From positions 434,001-498,000 of the forward strand of contig JASBNA010000016.1 in assembly GCA_038087015.1 (NCBI GenBank): a stretch of DNA of 64,000 nucleotides, in the 5' to 3' direction. The position numbers and the translations under genes were made by a program. This DNA comes from Cerrena zonata (lineage: Eukaryota > Basidiomycota > Agaricomycetes > Polyporales > Cerrenaceae). Positions 15,119-26,001 of the stretch are shown here, one piece after another. The first letter of the stretch is position 1. Each line of letters opens with the position of its first letter. Below the pieces are notes generated by a model, which was given only the letters and a program-made list of their open reading frames with translations, ran no database searches and had not been told where the DNA came from.

Positions 15119-16909
15119 ATGGATGAAGCGGCTGAGAATCGTGGCCGCATCTGGCAAGTCCTCAATAGACTCCTCAAGCGAAATATTCGCATCTATGGTG
15201 CCTGCGTCTTTGCGCTCATTGGGATCATGTCAAACCTCCTGATCCTTGTGGTGTATTCCCTTACGTTTTCATTCCCTCGACACAGTGGATTTGTCAACAA
15301 TATTATCACCTTGGTTGGAGTGTGGGCCAAAGTATTAGAATCCATTACGGTGCTTCTCACCGGTTGGGCTCTTTCGCAAAAATGGAGCAGAACACTCGAC
15401 GCCAGTGGCAGTACAGTAGGAGCGAATTTCACAGGCTTACAGTCTCTTGATATATTCGCTTCATTCGGAACCTTACTCCAAACCACCTACTCGTTGGTAA
15501 CTGAACGTCGTCATTCAACTAGCATTGGGACCGTATCATTTGTATCCTGCATCGTGTCTGCATTCATCTTGCAGCTTTACCCCACTGCCGTGACAACTCT
15601 TGCCGTGCCTATTTTATGGAATGCCACGAAATCATCATATTTCCCACCCGCAGGGCCATTCATGTCTAACCATCTATCCGGAACCCCTTGTGCCGCTGAG
15701 GAATTCCAGCGGCAGAAACACTGTTTAGGCGACTGGAATGCTGTAACCGCGGCATCTAACGTCCTGACATTAAAGCAATCGCTGCCCTCTTTCTCCCAGC
15801 GGCCGAACGGGTATTCCGAGTCTCCATTCCAATCCACTCCCTCATCTTCATGGGTACTACAAACCTATAATCCCGTAGAACAATATCAATATCGAATGGT
15901 TGGTCAGAATTATGGTCTTGTAGGAGGGGTTTTGGACGCGCTATACAGTGATCTCATCGGTGTAGATCCGACTGGCATCTTCACCCAGGTTCCAACATCG
16001 CTCCCTGTTCTGTATTGTTTTTGCGCGCCGATGGATCAAGCATCGCATCAAACACGCATCGTCATCGCTGGCGTCACCTATGAAGTACCTATCCCGATAC
16101 CGATTTTGAAAATCGGTACGATCGCGGCTCAGGTCACGACAAATGACATGAGTCTCATTATGACATACCCTTCAACATCCCCATCTTTCAATGTACACTG
16201 TGCTCTGAATCTCAGCATCACTGACCCCGATAATTATTCCCTGACTCAAATATCTTTTTGGCAACCGCCTGAAGCGTTTCCGAACTCATCTCCCCGCAGC
16301 ATCGTTTTCGCTGATGCGTTTTTGTCGAAATACGATGAGTTACGGATTCAGAAACCCATCAAGACCTTCGCGGATGTATGGCTTAAAAGTCTAGGATGGG
16401 GCGCCCAACCGAGTCGGAATTATGTCGATGCGATAGTGGGGACCCCTCTATTATTCCATGACAATGCTTCGGATCCGGCGGTTCCCTTTGAGTTGTACTC
16501 AATGGTCATGATGATCGATGCCGTTAATCGAGGGTTCCCGACGTTTCGTGAGGTGGAAACGGAGGTACCGATACCGCAGCTAGCAAGTGCTCAATATGTC
16601 ATCACACAATACCACATCGGGGCGCGTACTGCTACGCGACTGCTCTCTTGCGGAGTACTCGTGTTGGACATATTGGTTCTCATTTGGTGCCTCCGAATAA
16701 TCCTCGTTGGCGAGGAATGGCTGCCTGACTGGAGTGATCCTGTTGCGCTTGCCTGCACTGCGATTGCTTCACCATCCATACCGGTATGCAAGCAGAACTC
16801 TGGAGGGGATTTGGGGAAAGATGTGTGGCAGTTGCAGCTTGGAGTAAGAAAATCTAGGAGCGGCGGTCTCGAGTTTTATGACAAGAAATATTCGAACGAA
16901 CCGGCGTAA
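15119..16909 (+). CDS. Multi-pass membrane protein of unknown function (596 aa)
   Basis: Single exon. Hydrophobic segments lie near the N-terminus (IYGACVFALIGIMSNLLILV; about residues 25-50), at about 65-85 (NIITLVGVWAKVLESITVLL) and at about 140-170, followed by a long Ser/Asn-rich region of about 330 residues with several N-glycosylation sequons. A last segment lies near the C-terminus (LSCGVLVLDILVLIWCLRII), followed by EEWLPDWSDPVALACTAIAS. This layout, with an external middle region and a cytosolic DWSDP-type tail, is common among uncharacterised basidiomycete membrane proteins. No enzymatic motif is seen. The ATG at 15119 is the first in frame and lies just upstream of the first TM. 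Confidence 0.75.
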   Translation: MDEAAENRGRIWQVLNRLLKRNIRIYGACVFALIGIMSNLLILVVYSLTFSFPRHSGFVNNIITLVGVWAKVLESITVLLTGWALSQKWSRTLDASGSTVGANFTGLQSLDIFASFGTLLQTTYSLVTERRHSTSIGTVSFVSCIVSAFILQLYPTAVTTLAVPILWNATKSSYFPPAGPFMSNHLSGTPCAAEEFQRQKHCLGDWNAVTAASNVLTLKQSLPSFSQRPNGYSESPFQSTPSSSWVLQTYNPVEQYQYRMVGQNYGLVGGVLDALYSDLIGVDPTGIFTQVPTSLPVLYCFCAPMDQASHQTRIVIAGVTYEVPIPIPILKIGTIAAQVTTNDMSLIMTYPSTSPSFNVHCALNLSITDPDNYSLTQISFWQPPEAFPNSSPRSIVFADAFLSKYDELRIQKPIKTFADVWLKSLGWGAQPSRNYVDAIVGTPLLFHDNASDPAVPFELYSMVMMIDAVNRGFPTFREVETEVPIPQLASAQYVITQYHIGARTATRLLSCGVLVLDILVLIWCLRIILVGEEWLPDWSDPVALACTAIASPSIPVCKQNSGGDLGKDVWQLQLGVRKSRSGGLEFYDKKYSNEPA

Positions 16910-17394
16910 ACATATCATATCCAGGCTTCCTCGGTATACTGTCATGGTCAAGGCAAGTGTTTACGGCTATCAACCAGCATCAGAAGCTGATCAATATGAC
17001 AAAGATCATATATTCCAACAGACACTACATGACAATATAAGAGCTTTTTCTATTTCCGCCAATAGCACGAGATTCATACACGATATACGATATTCGCCTC
17101 GCGCCAAATTTGAAGCAAGTATTTAGTTTATAGTCGACAGTCAACAAGGGATGGGATTGTTAGAGGTGTATCGATAGGTCTTGTTGGGTCTGTGGGCTCC
17201 CAGGCTGGTGTGACAAATTCTCCGTTCACTTATGTACAACTTTCAACTTATATATAGTTTAGGGCTCAGAGCGTAGATATCACAGCGAGAAACCAGTTAG
17301 GTTTCCAAACTATCACTGTGTCCGAGTCGTGACTCTTGATCTCGCACTGAACAAGAAGAGAGCGAGATTTGAACGGTACTGTTGCTAAGGCTGC
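16910..17394. other. Host flank left of the KDZ transposon
   Basis: No gene supported. It ends where the 29-bp inverted repeat of the large transposon begins. No convincing target-site duplication could be matched between this flank and the bases after 36,495. Confidence 0.5.
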
Positions 17395-17423
17395 TAAGAT
17401 AGACCTCTGGCAAAACCAACCAC
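17395..17423 (+). repeat. Left terminal inverted repeat of the KDZ transposon
   Basis: 29 bp starting TAAGATAGACC. It matches the reverse complement of 36467-36495 at 28 positions; the single mismatch is at base 25. Confidence 0.85.
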
Positions 17424-17821
17424 TATCGTCACACTGTGACGCTCACGTGATGATCTAGTTGCGAGTGGTTAAGTGGCGCCAATGATCAGAACATGAAGAA
17501 AATATTCCAAAAATGGGACTACCGTACCATGTACAATAACAGAGTGTGAAACGAGTATTGCATAGCTGTTATATATCATAGGACAGAATAGAAGGAAGTA
17601 ATCAACCTACTGGGATACCTGCCATTGAAAATTCATCTAGCAGATATGAGAGAGCACCAGCCCCTTCAGTCCTCTTTCCCCGTAGTACACGGCACGAATT
17701 GGGGGGAATATGCTCGCTGAGTGTGAGTGAGTTTGGGCTGATCGGAGCTGCCCTAAATACCGCGTCCCCCGAATGGGTTTGCTCCACCGGCTTTGGTGCA
17801 GATATCACAGAATGCGAGTGA

Positions 17822-19315
17822 GTTGGGCCAACTGCACCAATATCATATACATAAATGACCTCCGATGACAACGGCCCAGTTATACCAACTACAATAATGT
17901 CCGAGTGGTTCGTCACGCACCAGTCGGTACAACTCGATTAACATTACATTGTTTCCTATCCATGTGCCAAGGTCTTAGTGGGTCCAACTGAAATATATTT
18001 ACATTGTATCCCATCGCCGACCTCGACTCTAGTTGGGTCAACTGGGATAACTGTACTTTCTACACATTCCGCGTTGCACGATCCTAGGTGGCCCGACTCA
18101 GACAAAGTTGCCTTGTATCGGGTCCTCATGTCTCCCTATCAGTCGGTCCAACCGGGATAATTCTACTAAATTAGACGTCCGTATGTTGTGATCCTAGTTG
18201 ACCCAACTGGGATAATTCTACCAGCTTAGACGTACGCATGCCACAGTGCCAGTCGGTCCAACTGGGATAATTCTACTATCTTAGATGTCCGCATGTTGCG
18301 ATCGTAGTTTACCCAACTGGGATAATTCTACTAGCTTAGATGTCCACATGCCACAGTGCCAGTCGGTCCAACTAGGATAATTCTAATAACTTAGACGTCC
18401 ACATGTCGCGATCGTAGTTGACCCAACCGAAGTAATTATACTAGCTTAGACGTCCACATGCTGCAACCGTAGTTGGCCCAACTCCAATTATTTTATGCCC
18501 CTGACCATTCGTATTCCCCGAGGCCAATCGGTCCAACTAGGATAATTCTACCAGCTTAGACGTTCGCATGCCACAGTGCCAGTCGGTCCAACTGGGATAA
18601 TTCTACTATCTTAGATGTCCGCATGTCACGATCGTAGTTGACCCAACTGGGATAATTCTACTAGCTTAGATGTCCGCATGTCGCAATCATAGTTGACCCA
18701 ACTGGGATAATTCTACTAGCTTAGACGTCCGCATGCTGCAACCGTAGTTGGCCCAACTCCAATTATTTCATGCCCCTGACCATTCGTATTCCCCGAGGCC
18801 AATCGGTCCAACTAGGATAATTCTACCAGCTTAGACGTTCGCATGCCACAGTGCCAGTCGGTCCAACTGGGATAATTCTACTATCTTAGATGTCCGCATG
18901 TCACGATCGTAGTTGACCCAACTGGGATAATTCTACTAGCTTAGATGTCCGCATGTCGCGATCGTAGTTGACCCAACCGAAGTAATTATACTAGCTTAGA
19001 TGTCCGCATGCTGCAACCGTAGTTGGCCCAACTCCAATTATTTCATGCCCCTGACCATTTGTATTCCCCACAGCCAGTCGGCCCAACTGGCCTAATTATA
19101 TCTATGCCATGATCCCAGTCGGTCCAACTCGGATATATTCACATTCTTTCAGTGTCAGATTGCACGATCTCAGTGGCCCCAACCAGGTTAAATTTCCAGG
19201 ATATTTTGTCACTGACTTCGATTCCAGTTAGACCAACTGGAGTAATTTTACTCCAGTGTTTCGCATGCAACCATTCCATTGTTTCCTGTCTGTATGGTGC
19301 AAGTCAGCCCAACTT
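17822..19315. repeat. Subterminal array of AGTTGG-N-CCAACT palindromes (about 27 copies)
   Basis: Imperfect palindromes of the form AGTYGRYCCAACT recur about every 50-60 bp, for example near 18196, 18250, 18307, 18361, 18473, 18581, 18637, 18691 and 18855. Between them runs a conserved spacer (GGATAATTCTACTAGCTTAG then YGTCCGCATG). A higher-order unit of about 275 bp containing five sites is duplicated (about 18520-18795 and 18795-19070). Related but sparser sites occur in the right subterminal region (35756, 35811, 35867). Position and symmetry suggest transposase-binding sites; that role is inferred. Confidence 0.75.
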
Positions 19316-19516
19316 AATACCGCTTGCATTCTTTATGGTTCCAATCATTTTACGTCCACACATTATAGTCACCAGCTTATGTGAACTGACTGAGTCTGCC
19401 ATTCCAGCTGAAACTGTGCTTGCATAGTCAAAGATCATCCGCTTCAGTACATCCGCTATGGCATCCATTTCAATACATCCGCATCGCTTCCAAATGTATT
19501 TCATCCGTATAAGATT

Positions 19517-20271
19517 CTACTGCTCCGCAGTCGATGGACCTCCTGCTCTGGTTTCAACTTCGTTCTGCAGCTCCCGTAATTTTGATACAGCGTGAGACAG
19601 CAATTCCTGAGACTGTGTCAATCTTCTAACATACAGTCCAACTAGGTTTCGTGGCACTGAAACATTATAAGCCCACCTCTTAAGACGTGTCAGTAATCTT
19701 GTGCTCAGCACCAGTTCCAAGGGAGATTATACCTCTTCAGCTGGATCTGCCCACCAGTATGGTGCTTCCTCATCCGATTCAATGTTTTCATCATAAGTCC
19801 ACCAGTGGGTTCCTCCCTGGCGGATCTGAGGAATCACTCCATCAAAGAGTTCGGTAAGATCCGGGGCGGATGGGGTATCCACATCCGGTAACAGACTAAG
19901 GTCAATCGTGGGCGGATAGTGCTCGTAATCAAGCCAGGTGAGCCTTCTGTGTATCGCTTGACTGAGTCGAGTTGTCATTAATCCGCTGATGCACATATGT
20001 GCAAGATCCTTCTCAAGATCCTCCTAAAAACCTTATAACCGACCAATCTGGACATTGAGGGCAAAATACTCACCACCTCTAGGATTAATCTGATTTTCCA
20101 CCTTCTGGAAACCAAGAGCTGTTGGTCCCTCTGATCCGCTGCTCTTTCCAGAGCACCGTGAAAGGCTCTAGAGGCCTCATCAAGTCTCCACAGCCGATAC
20201 AACAGTCTCCATGCTATATGAGCCTCAGGAGTATATTCGGCATTTCTGTTGTAGTAGTCAGTATCTGTCAT
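19517..20271 (-). CDS. KDZ-element cargo protein, unknown (216 aa)
   Basis: Three exons, 20271-20074, 20023-19733 and 19678-19517, join in phase 0. The N-terminus is helical and basic (EAHIAWRLLYRLWRLDEASR). The middle holds an acidic, Trp-rich stretch (THWWTYDENIESDEEAPYWW), and the C-terminal part looks like a short amphipathic helix (LSHAVSKLRELQNEVE). No known domain is recognised. It lies downstream of the transposase in the same orientation with a 211-bp gap, inside the element, so a role in transposition or element maintenance is possible but unproven. Confidence 0.6.
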
Positions 20272-20482
20272 AATGCGTCTACTAGCAGAGCTACGAACGT
20301 TGTTTCGTCATTGCTTGGCTGTTCTGACATTGTTGAATGTATGTTCTGCTTGTATAATGCAAGGAGAGGTGATTATCATTCTTATCAGATCGAACAGCCA
20401 CAGTTTCTCACACACATATATACAAACACAGGTACATAGCTCTACACATCAAACAATACGTCGTATGTGGAAATACCATGAT

Positions 20483-23400
20483 TCACGGTGAGTCACCCAT
20501 ACGGGACAGCGCATTATCCGCTTGACTTGCCAGTAAATCCCATGTCTTTGCTTGCTTCCGCGCATAATATTGAAGTTTGGGATTACTGGTTGCAGCATCA
20601 TTGGCTCGTGTCAACCATAGGTTTTTCCTATGTAGATGGAATAACCTTGTCCATCCCATTTCAGCTCGAGTGAGTGCGAGCTCCTCAGCCCAGCGATCCC
20701 GCCTAGACTTCGCCCTTAACCAGTTGACACGATATACTAGGAGATAACCGGTCAAACAATGATTCCATCTCCGGTAGTGGCACTTACACTCATCTAACCA
20801 CGCAGGATCCTGTGCCGGATCCTGTTGTGTATGCCATATCCATGAGAGGCCATTGTTTCGCTCCCCACGAGCATTAGGATCGACAACCGCGGTACTTGAC
20901 GATATATCAGCTTTGGTCAATATCTTGAACTTCAATAAGGTCTCCTTAGAGGCTCCAAGAATTTCCATAGCATGTCGTGAAGATTTATAGATCTGGGCTG
21001 CTTGGTCAATTGTCATTTGAAGAGTGTGGTTCTCTGCATAGCTTCTAAGTCGGTTCTTGTATCCGGAATTTCCACTTCTGCTGCGGAACTTGGTCCGGAA
21101 GTTGAATGACTTTTGTCCGATGGCGATCCTGAGGAAACGTAACGCATCATTGGCTTGACCAACCCGTAAGTCGAGCTCAATTGCTGCAAGAGTCTGTAAT
21201 CGAGTCTTGCAGGCTACTTTACCAAAGGAGGATGGAAGTGGAATAGCTAGACGTTTGGCTTGTCGACCATCCGAGGTCTCAGTTATAATATCATCCGGCA
21301 GCTCGAACTCATCCGCGTCCGCTGAGCCATCTGTAGGATCATCCTCCCAATCATCCGGTGAAGTCAATGGATCCGGATCAGGCTCATTAGTAAGTGGGAC
21401 AAACCCACGGGATTGCGCTTTGAAATTGTCAATTTGCTGTTGCAGACTCTGTCGTTTTTCCAGGAACTTCTTTGTTTGATCCGGGCCAGGAAATCTGCCA
21501 GCCTTCCGAACTTCTTTACGAAGTTCAATTCTACCTCCTATTAGTGGTATCCGAGAGTACAGAGTTAAAATAACCTACTGCTGCTCGGCAATACGAATTC
21601 CTTTCGTTATCCATGAAGTCGATCCTCTTGCTGCCGTCGTATGGGGCTCAAGCTCTCTGTAAATCCAAATATTTGCCATAACGGTTTTCCCAGGTGCTAG
21701 TTGTATGTGTTAACCAGGTTCCGTATGGATGATAATGGAGGGAAACCTACCTTCCTCCTCCTTTATATCAAATATATCCATCGCTGTGGGATCCTCATTA
21801 CGTCTAGCCTGGGCGTCCGCTTCCTCTGTAGCCCACTTCTTTGACTTCTCTTGTCCGACGGATGCACAAAGGGACTGAAAGTCTTGCTCAGACTCCGATG
21901 CTTGATCTACGGCATTTTCCCATTTCCTGAATAGTGCGAGGACTGGAATAAAATATGAATCAGCACATAGAAGAGGACTTTGTGCAACGTAGACAATTCC
22001 TACCCATCCCTATGAGCTTTTTCCAGTTAGAGTCACACATATGTGTATCTAAATACTCCTGACGATGGAACCACGACATCGCTCTCGCACTTGCGGCAGT
22101 GTAGTTAAGCAAGCTCCAAAGTGTTTCAATAATTTCTCCATCTAGCATACCTGCGCCCTTTATGAATGTTGGTGCATATCGAGCAAAGCATTCCTTTACG
22201 TGTCCGTGAACATGAAATAGTCCGATTCCTCATTTGAACTCCACACCTTCTGGAAGCTGCAGATCATCCGGCATGGCACGGAGTCGTTTTAGGAAGTTGA
22301 CCCAGAACTGACACATAATGTCATAGAGTAGGAGCACAACGAGGAGGTCTCGGACATATAATATTGCCTGTATAAATGCATAATCCATATACCGTTGCCT
22401 TTGATAAAATTAGAGCCGTTATATCAGGAATAATGTAAGACTTACCCTTCCCCCTTACGAAAATTGACAACCGAGTGAGGGTAGAAGCATCCGTGACGTC
22501 CGCAGGCAATTGCCCCTATTCCGGTAACATCCAAATGAGCATGTGATCGATTTTGTTGGGTTACAGCTCGATGCTCATGACAGGACGGCTCCTATAATCC
22601 GCCACATAGTCAATTACATGATCCGTAGGTTCACATATTCATCTTACCACTGTCACCGGATCAGATGTTGCAGCGAGGTAGGCATCAAACGGTGCTCGAG
22701 TGACTATATACCCGTGGCCATCGCTCAACGGAACATTGTCGGAGTCATATTTCATTGCTAAGTGGTCCTGTTTAAAGTTCCCATCCACCAATAGCGTCCG
22801 CATATATTTCGTCCTGAGACATACATTAAGCAATATCATCCGGATGAGCTATGATACTGTCCGCACCTATCTGGATCATTCATCCAATCGTCCGGAAGAT
22901 TTATACCAGGCTGTGGGCATGCAGGACAGAAGAGAGCTAATCCACCAGGCGGGATTGAGTTCGCTTGACGGTAGGCATATCCGGCTCTTTGCCTTGACTT
23001 CAGGTTCCTCCACTGTCTCGAAATCATCATGAGCTCGCGGTAACGGTTTGGAACGGTTGTAGGGAAAGCATTTGATGTGAGTCGTTTCAGCTTCTCATAG
23101 TGTCTAGCTGCAGATGCCTTGGTCTCCAGATTCCCAAGATCGTAGTCATCAAGAGCCTCGAAGGTAAAGATTGTTCGTGTCTTCTTGCTTGAGGCCGGAT
23201 AAAGTCCCATGTATACCATCTGCTCAAACACTGGTATATCCTTCCCAGCATCACAGCGGCAAGGTCGGATCCGAAGCTCATGAACTCCTGAAGCATGAAC
23301 GGCAGTGATCAAGGGACAGTTATGTTCATCATATCCGCGACTTAGTTTCTTGTTTTTAAGAGGGATACCACCGGTTGTAGGATCCCTCCAGTCGTCCTCG

Positions 23401-24301
23401 TCGTCGCTGTCGATGTCGAGAAGGGGATCAATGGAGTGAAATATTGGATGATGGAGAGGTGCAGAAGTGGTATGCTGAAGTGGCGGATCCGATAGGGGAT
23501 GGGAAGCTGGTCCAATATTTCCTGTATCTACGTTGTCGCCAGGTAAATGGGTCTGCATTGCTATACCATCGATATCCATAGCATCCGCTTGAGATGTATT
23601 CCGGTCATCGCCATCCCCATGGCTTTGAGGATGATTTCTATACGATATATTTGAATATACGTATGCGGGACAAAGCTGACCGGAATGTCCTAGGTTTAGG
23701 GTGACTCCCGCTTTTGATAGTGATGACCTATGGAATGCTGTTCCATCCCACCTTGAAACAGAGTGGAAAGGAAGGTTTTGGTGAGTGCGGCGGATACATA
23801 CACTACAAAAGACTGGCTCTCCAAAGCAGGAGTGGCATCTCCACTGCATTGGGTTGGATGAGTTCACCGAATGGCAACATCCGCAAGTCTTGCTTGTCGG
23901 TGGTGCATCACGCTCAGCGATAATCCTGAGTATTCTGTCACGGTTCCCTAAGAACTCCCGCATGAGGTCATTTTGATTCTTAGGCCCTAATCAGTCATTT
24001 TTCTGCAACGGACTATTCTTGCACATCTTACATTCTTTCTGACGGGCAATCGACCACTGGCAAGGTCATGGTAAGCCGGCTCAGGGGTACCCTGGTAGAA
24101 ATGCTGGTCTGGAAATACATCCGGAGCATTGGATGGAGGGGGACCTTGGTGAGATCGCCCATGTCGACCTGGTCCAAGTGGAATCTTTTGGAGTTTACAT
24201 TTACGTTTATGAGAAGACCGTAGCGATGATTCTAAATAAACATTGTTGAGAATATCGGCTGCATGCCTTTCTTGTGTACGTCGGGAGCGAACCATATCCA
24301 C
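20483..24301 (-). pseudogene. KDZ transposase with CxC2 zinc cluster, interrupted by one TGA
   Basis: Eight exons: 24301-24032, 23978-22867, 22813-22648, 22591-22446, 22398-22004, 21942-21751, 21696-21579 and 21530-20483. The total is 1,149 codons with all phases consistent. The CxC2 cluster starts at about residue 122 (CGCC...WRCHSCF...FCSVC, then HQNLPFHSVSRWDGTAF and LGHSGQLCP). KDZ core motifs follow in order: LALFCPACPQPGINLP, LLVDGNFKQDHL, CHEHRAV, GIGAIACGRHGCFYP, LLLYDIMCQFW, GIGLFHVHGH, DGEIIETLWSLLN and, near the end, LDLRVGQANDALRFLR and NGLSWIW. These include the expected acidic residues of the RNase H-like catalytic core. Codon 621 (22232-22230) is TGA, directly before GIGLFHVHGH, where homologues read through; a CGA-to-TGA change would explain it. 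Unless read through, the protein loses the second half of its catalytic domain. Confidence 0.88.
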
Positions 24302-24379
24302 AATGGAATGATCGTAGTGACAAAGACTGCAAAATACAAATGGTAACTCAACCTTTCTGTCTTGTCTAAGAACGACTAC

Positions 24380-25670
24380 CTATGTATAACTTCGTAGGTG
24401 GTGTCGATTTATCCCGATATACCTCTCATACTCCCGTTGGGTGATCCATCCTGCCGGTTCTATGTCTAGCCCCTCCTGAACTAATTTCCGCATGTATAGT
24501 GCAAATGTGATGCGAGGTGATACCTTCCGTACTCCATGCCATAGAGCTCTTCCCCCGAATACACAAATTGTGCCTGGAGGATTGTTTACCCTGATGCCTA
24601 AATTGGGTAAGTAGAGTGGTGCTTGTTCATACAGTCCGATCGAAAGAAGTAGGTCGAACCATTCCCAAGCCTCGTGAAGGTCCCTGTGGAGAGGACTTTC
24701 TCGATTTGAAATGATTGATATGGCAGTGAAGACTGTTGGCCAGTTACGCAGGGCCTCCTCACACTGACCGGATTCAATCATGGCTCTTTTCATCTCACCC
24801 GCCATTGCATACTGTTCAGGATGAGTAACAGCAAGAATACCAGTAGTAAGAGCGAATGCCTCCTTGGTGACAGCCAGAAATTCCATGCCATCAAGTGACG
24901 CTAAAATTGGAGTAGTGCAAAGTGGGTCCTAATGATCATCAATCAACGCCACAGATTGGTGAAACGAACGTGAAACTATTACTTACATTGTGACCGGCCA
25001 TGTACCAGGTGGGAGAGAAATTAAGGAATCCGCTTCGGATAAACTTATTATCATCTGAAAAATACTCCAGGTTGGAACACCACGAGCCACTGAATTGAGC
25101 ATCACCAAGTTTCTGAACGAGAAAGGGTTCAAGAAACTTTGTTCCTTTGTGTAATTGATTCTACATACAAATAAAACTATCAATTCACGCATAAAATAGA
25201 GGGGCTGCTTACTTGGTATTTAGGCGGTATAATCTCGGGAAGAATCCAGGCAATGAGTCTTCCCGACGGATCAGCAAATACCCGGGGATCGTTGACATGG
25301 ATGGTAACAGGATATTGAGGTGGCCACTGCTTCAAGATTTCCTCCTCCTTTTCTGTCTTGTCTCCGCAGCCAAGAGCACTGCGTTTACAATCTTCCACGT
25401 ATGAAGCAAAATCCCAGCTTGTATACGCTGAGCTCATCTGGTAAATGGCCAGGTGGTATCCTTTCTGAGGACATACGTACTGATATTTGTGAACGCTACG
25501 ATAAGGATTGTTATCGCATTCCTGCAAGATATGATAAACTCCGGATCACATCCAATCGGGGGATCGGGATCACGAGGAGGGTTTGGGTGTAATGTAGCTA
25601 TGGCAAGTTGAGACTTAAACAGATCTTGCATAAAACGTGCAACACCGTCTGAATATTCATCCGCATTCAT
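24380..25670 (-). CDS. TET/JBP-family 2-oxoglutarate/Fe(II) dioxygenase of the KDZ element
   Basis: Clear exons are 25527-25213 (start uncertain), 25160-24987 and 24928-24380, in phase 0. The catalytic double-stranded beta-helix is in the last exon. The iron-binding HxD is in SPLHRDLHEAWEWFD, the distal His in GGRALWHGV, and the 2-oxoglutarate-binding Arg in SPRITFALYMR; the spacing fits the TET/JBP family. The preceding segment holds the family-type VFADPSGRLIAWILPEIIP. Fungal members of this family oxidise 5-methylcytosine in vitro (Coprinopsis CcTet). The N-terminal part (25670 to about 25540, starting MNADEYSDGVARF) is in a different frame from the next segment. No intron of reasonable size bridges the two, so either an exon was missed or one base is lost. 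It is divergent from the 907-aa gene. Confidence 0.85.
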
Positions 25671-26001
25671 TTCCAGATGGACGGAGTAGTATCACCGGAT
25701 AGTCAAGCAGTGACGTCAGGGGTACTTTGAAGTATGACAGGCTCACCGTCCTATATGTACTTCGTTTATTATGCACTATTTGTATCGATCCCGATGTATT
25801 AATAGACCGGATCGACCTAGACCACAGATCTGGCTGTTCAGATTGACTTTCTGAAGATTCAGAGATCTAGATTCTCACCCACAGCCACAATCACATGGTT
25901 TACTCCGGCTGCACCGTTTGGTAGAATAGAATACCAGAGATAACTTAATAATGAGATGCTGGACGTTAACAAGTTGAACCTGAACCACGACATTCAGTAC
26001 C
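25671..26001. promoter_or_regulatory. Divergent intergenic region between the TET/JBP and 907-aa genes
   Basis: 331 bp separate the two divergent starts (25670 on minus, 26002 on plus), so both promoters should lie here. The role is inferred from layout alone; no specific motif is claimed. Confidence 0.4.

Noticed and set aside
15193..15486. Minus-strand frames opposite the 596-aa membrane protein
   Set aside because: Antisense shadows of a strongly coding plus-strand gene, with no splice signals or family match.
17822..19315. CRISPR-like regular array
   Set aside because: Repeats and spacers are both repetitive and diverged, and the genome is a fungus with spliced genes; it is a minisatellite-like subterminal region of a transposon.
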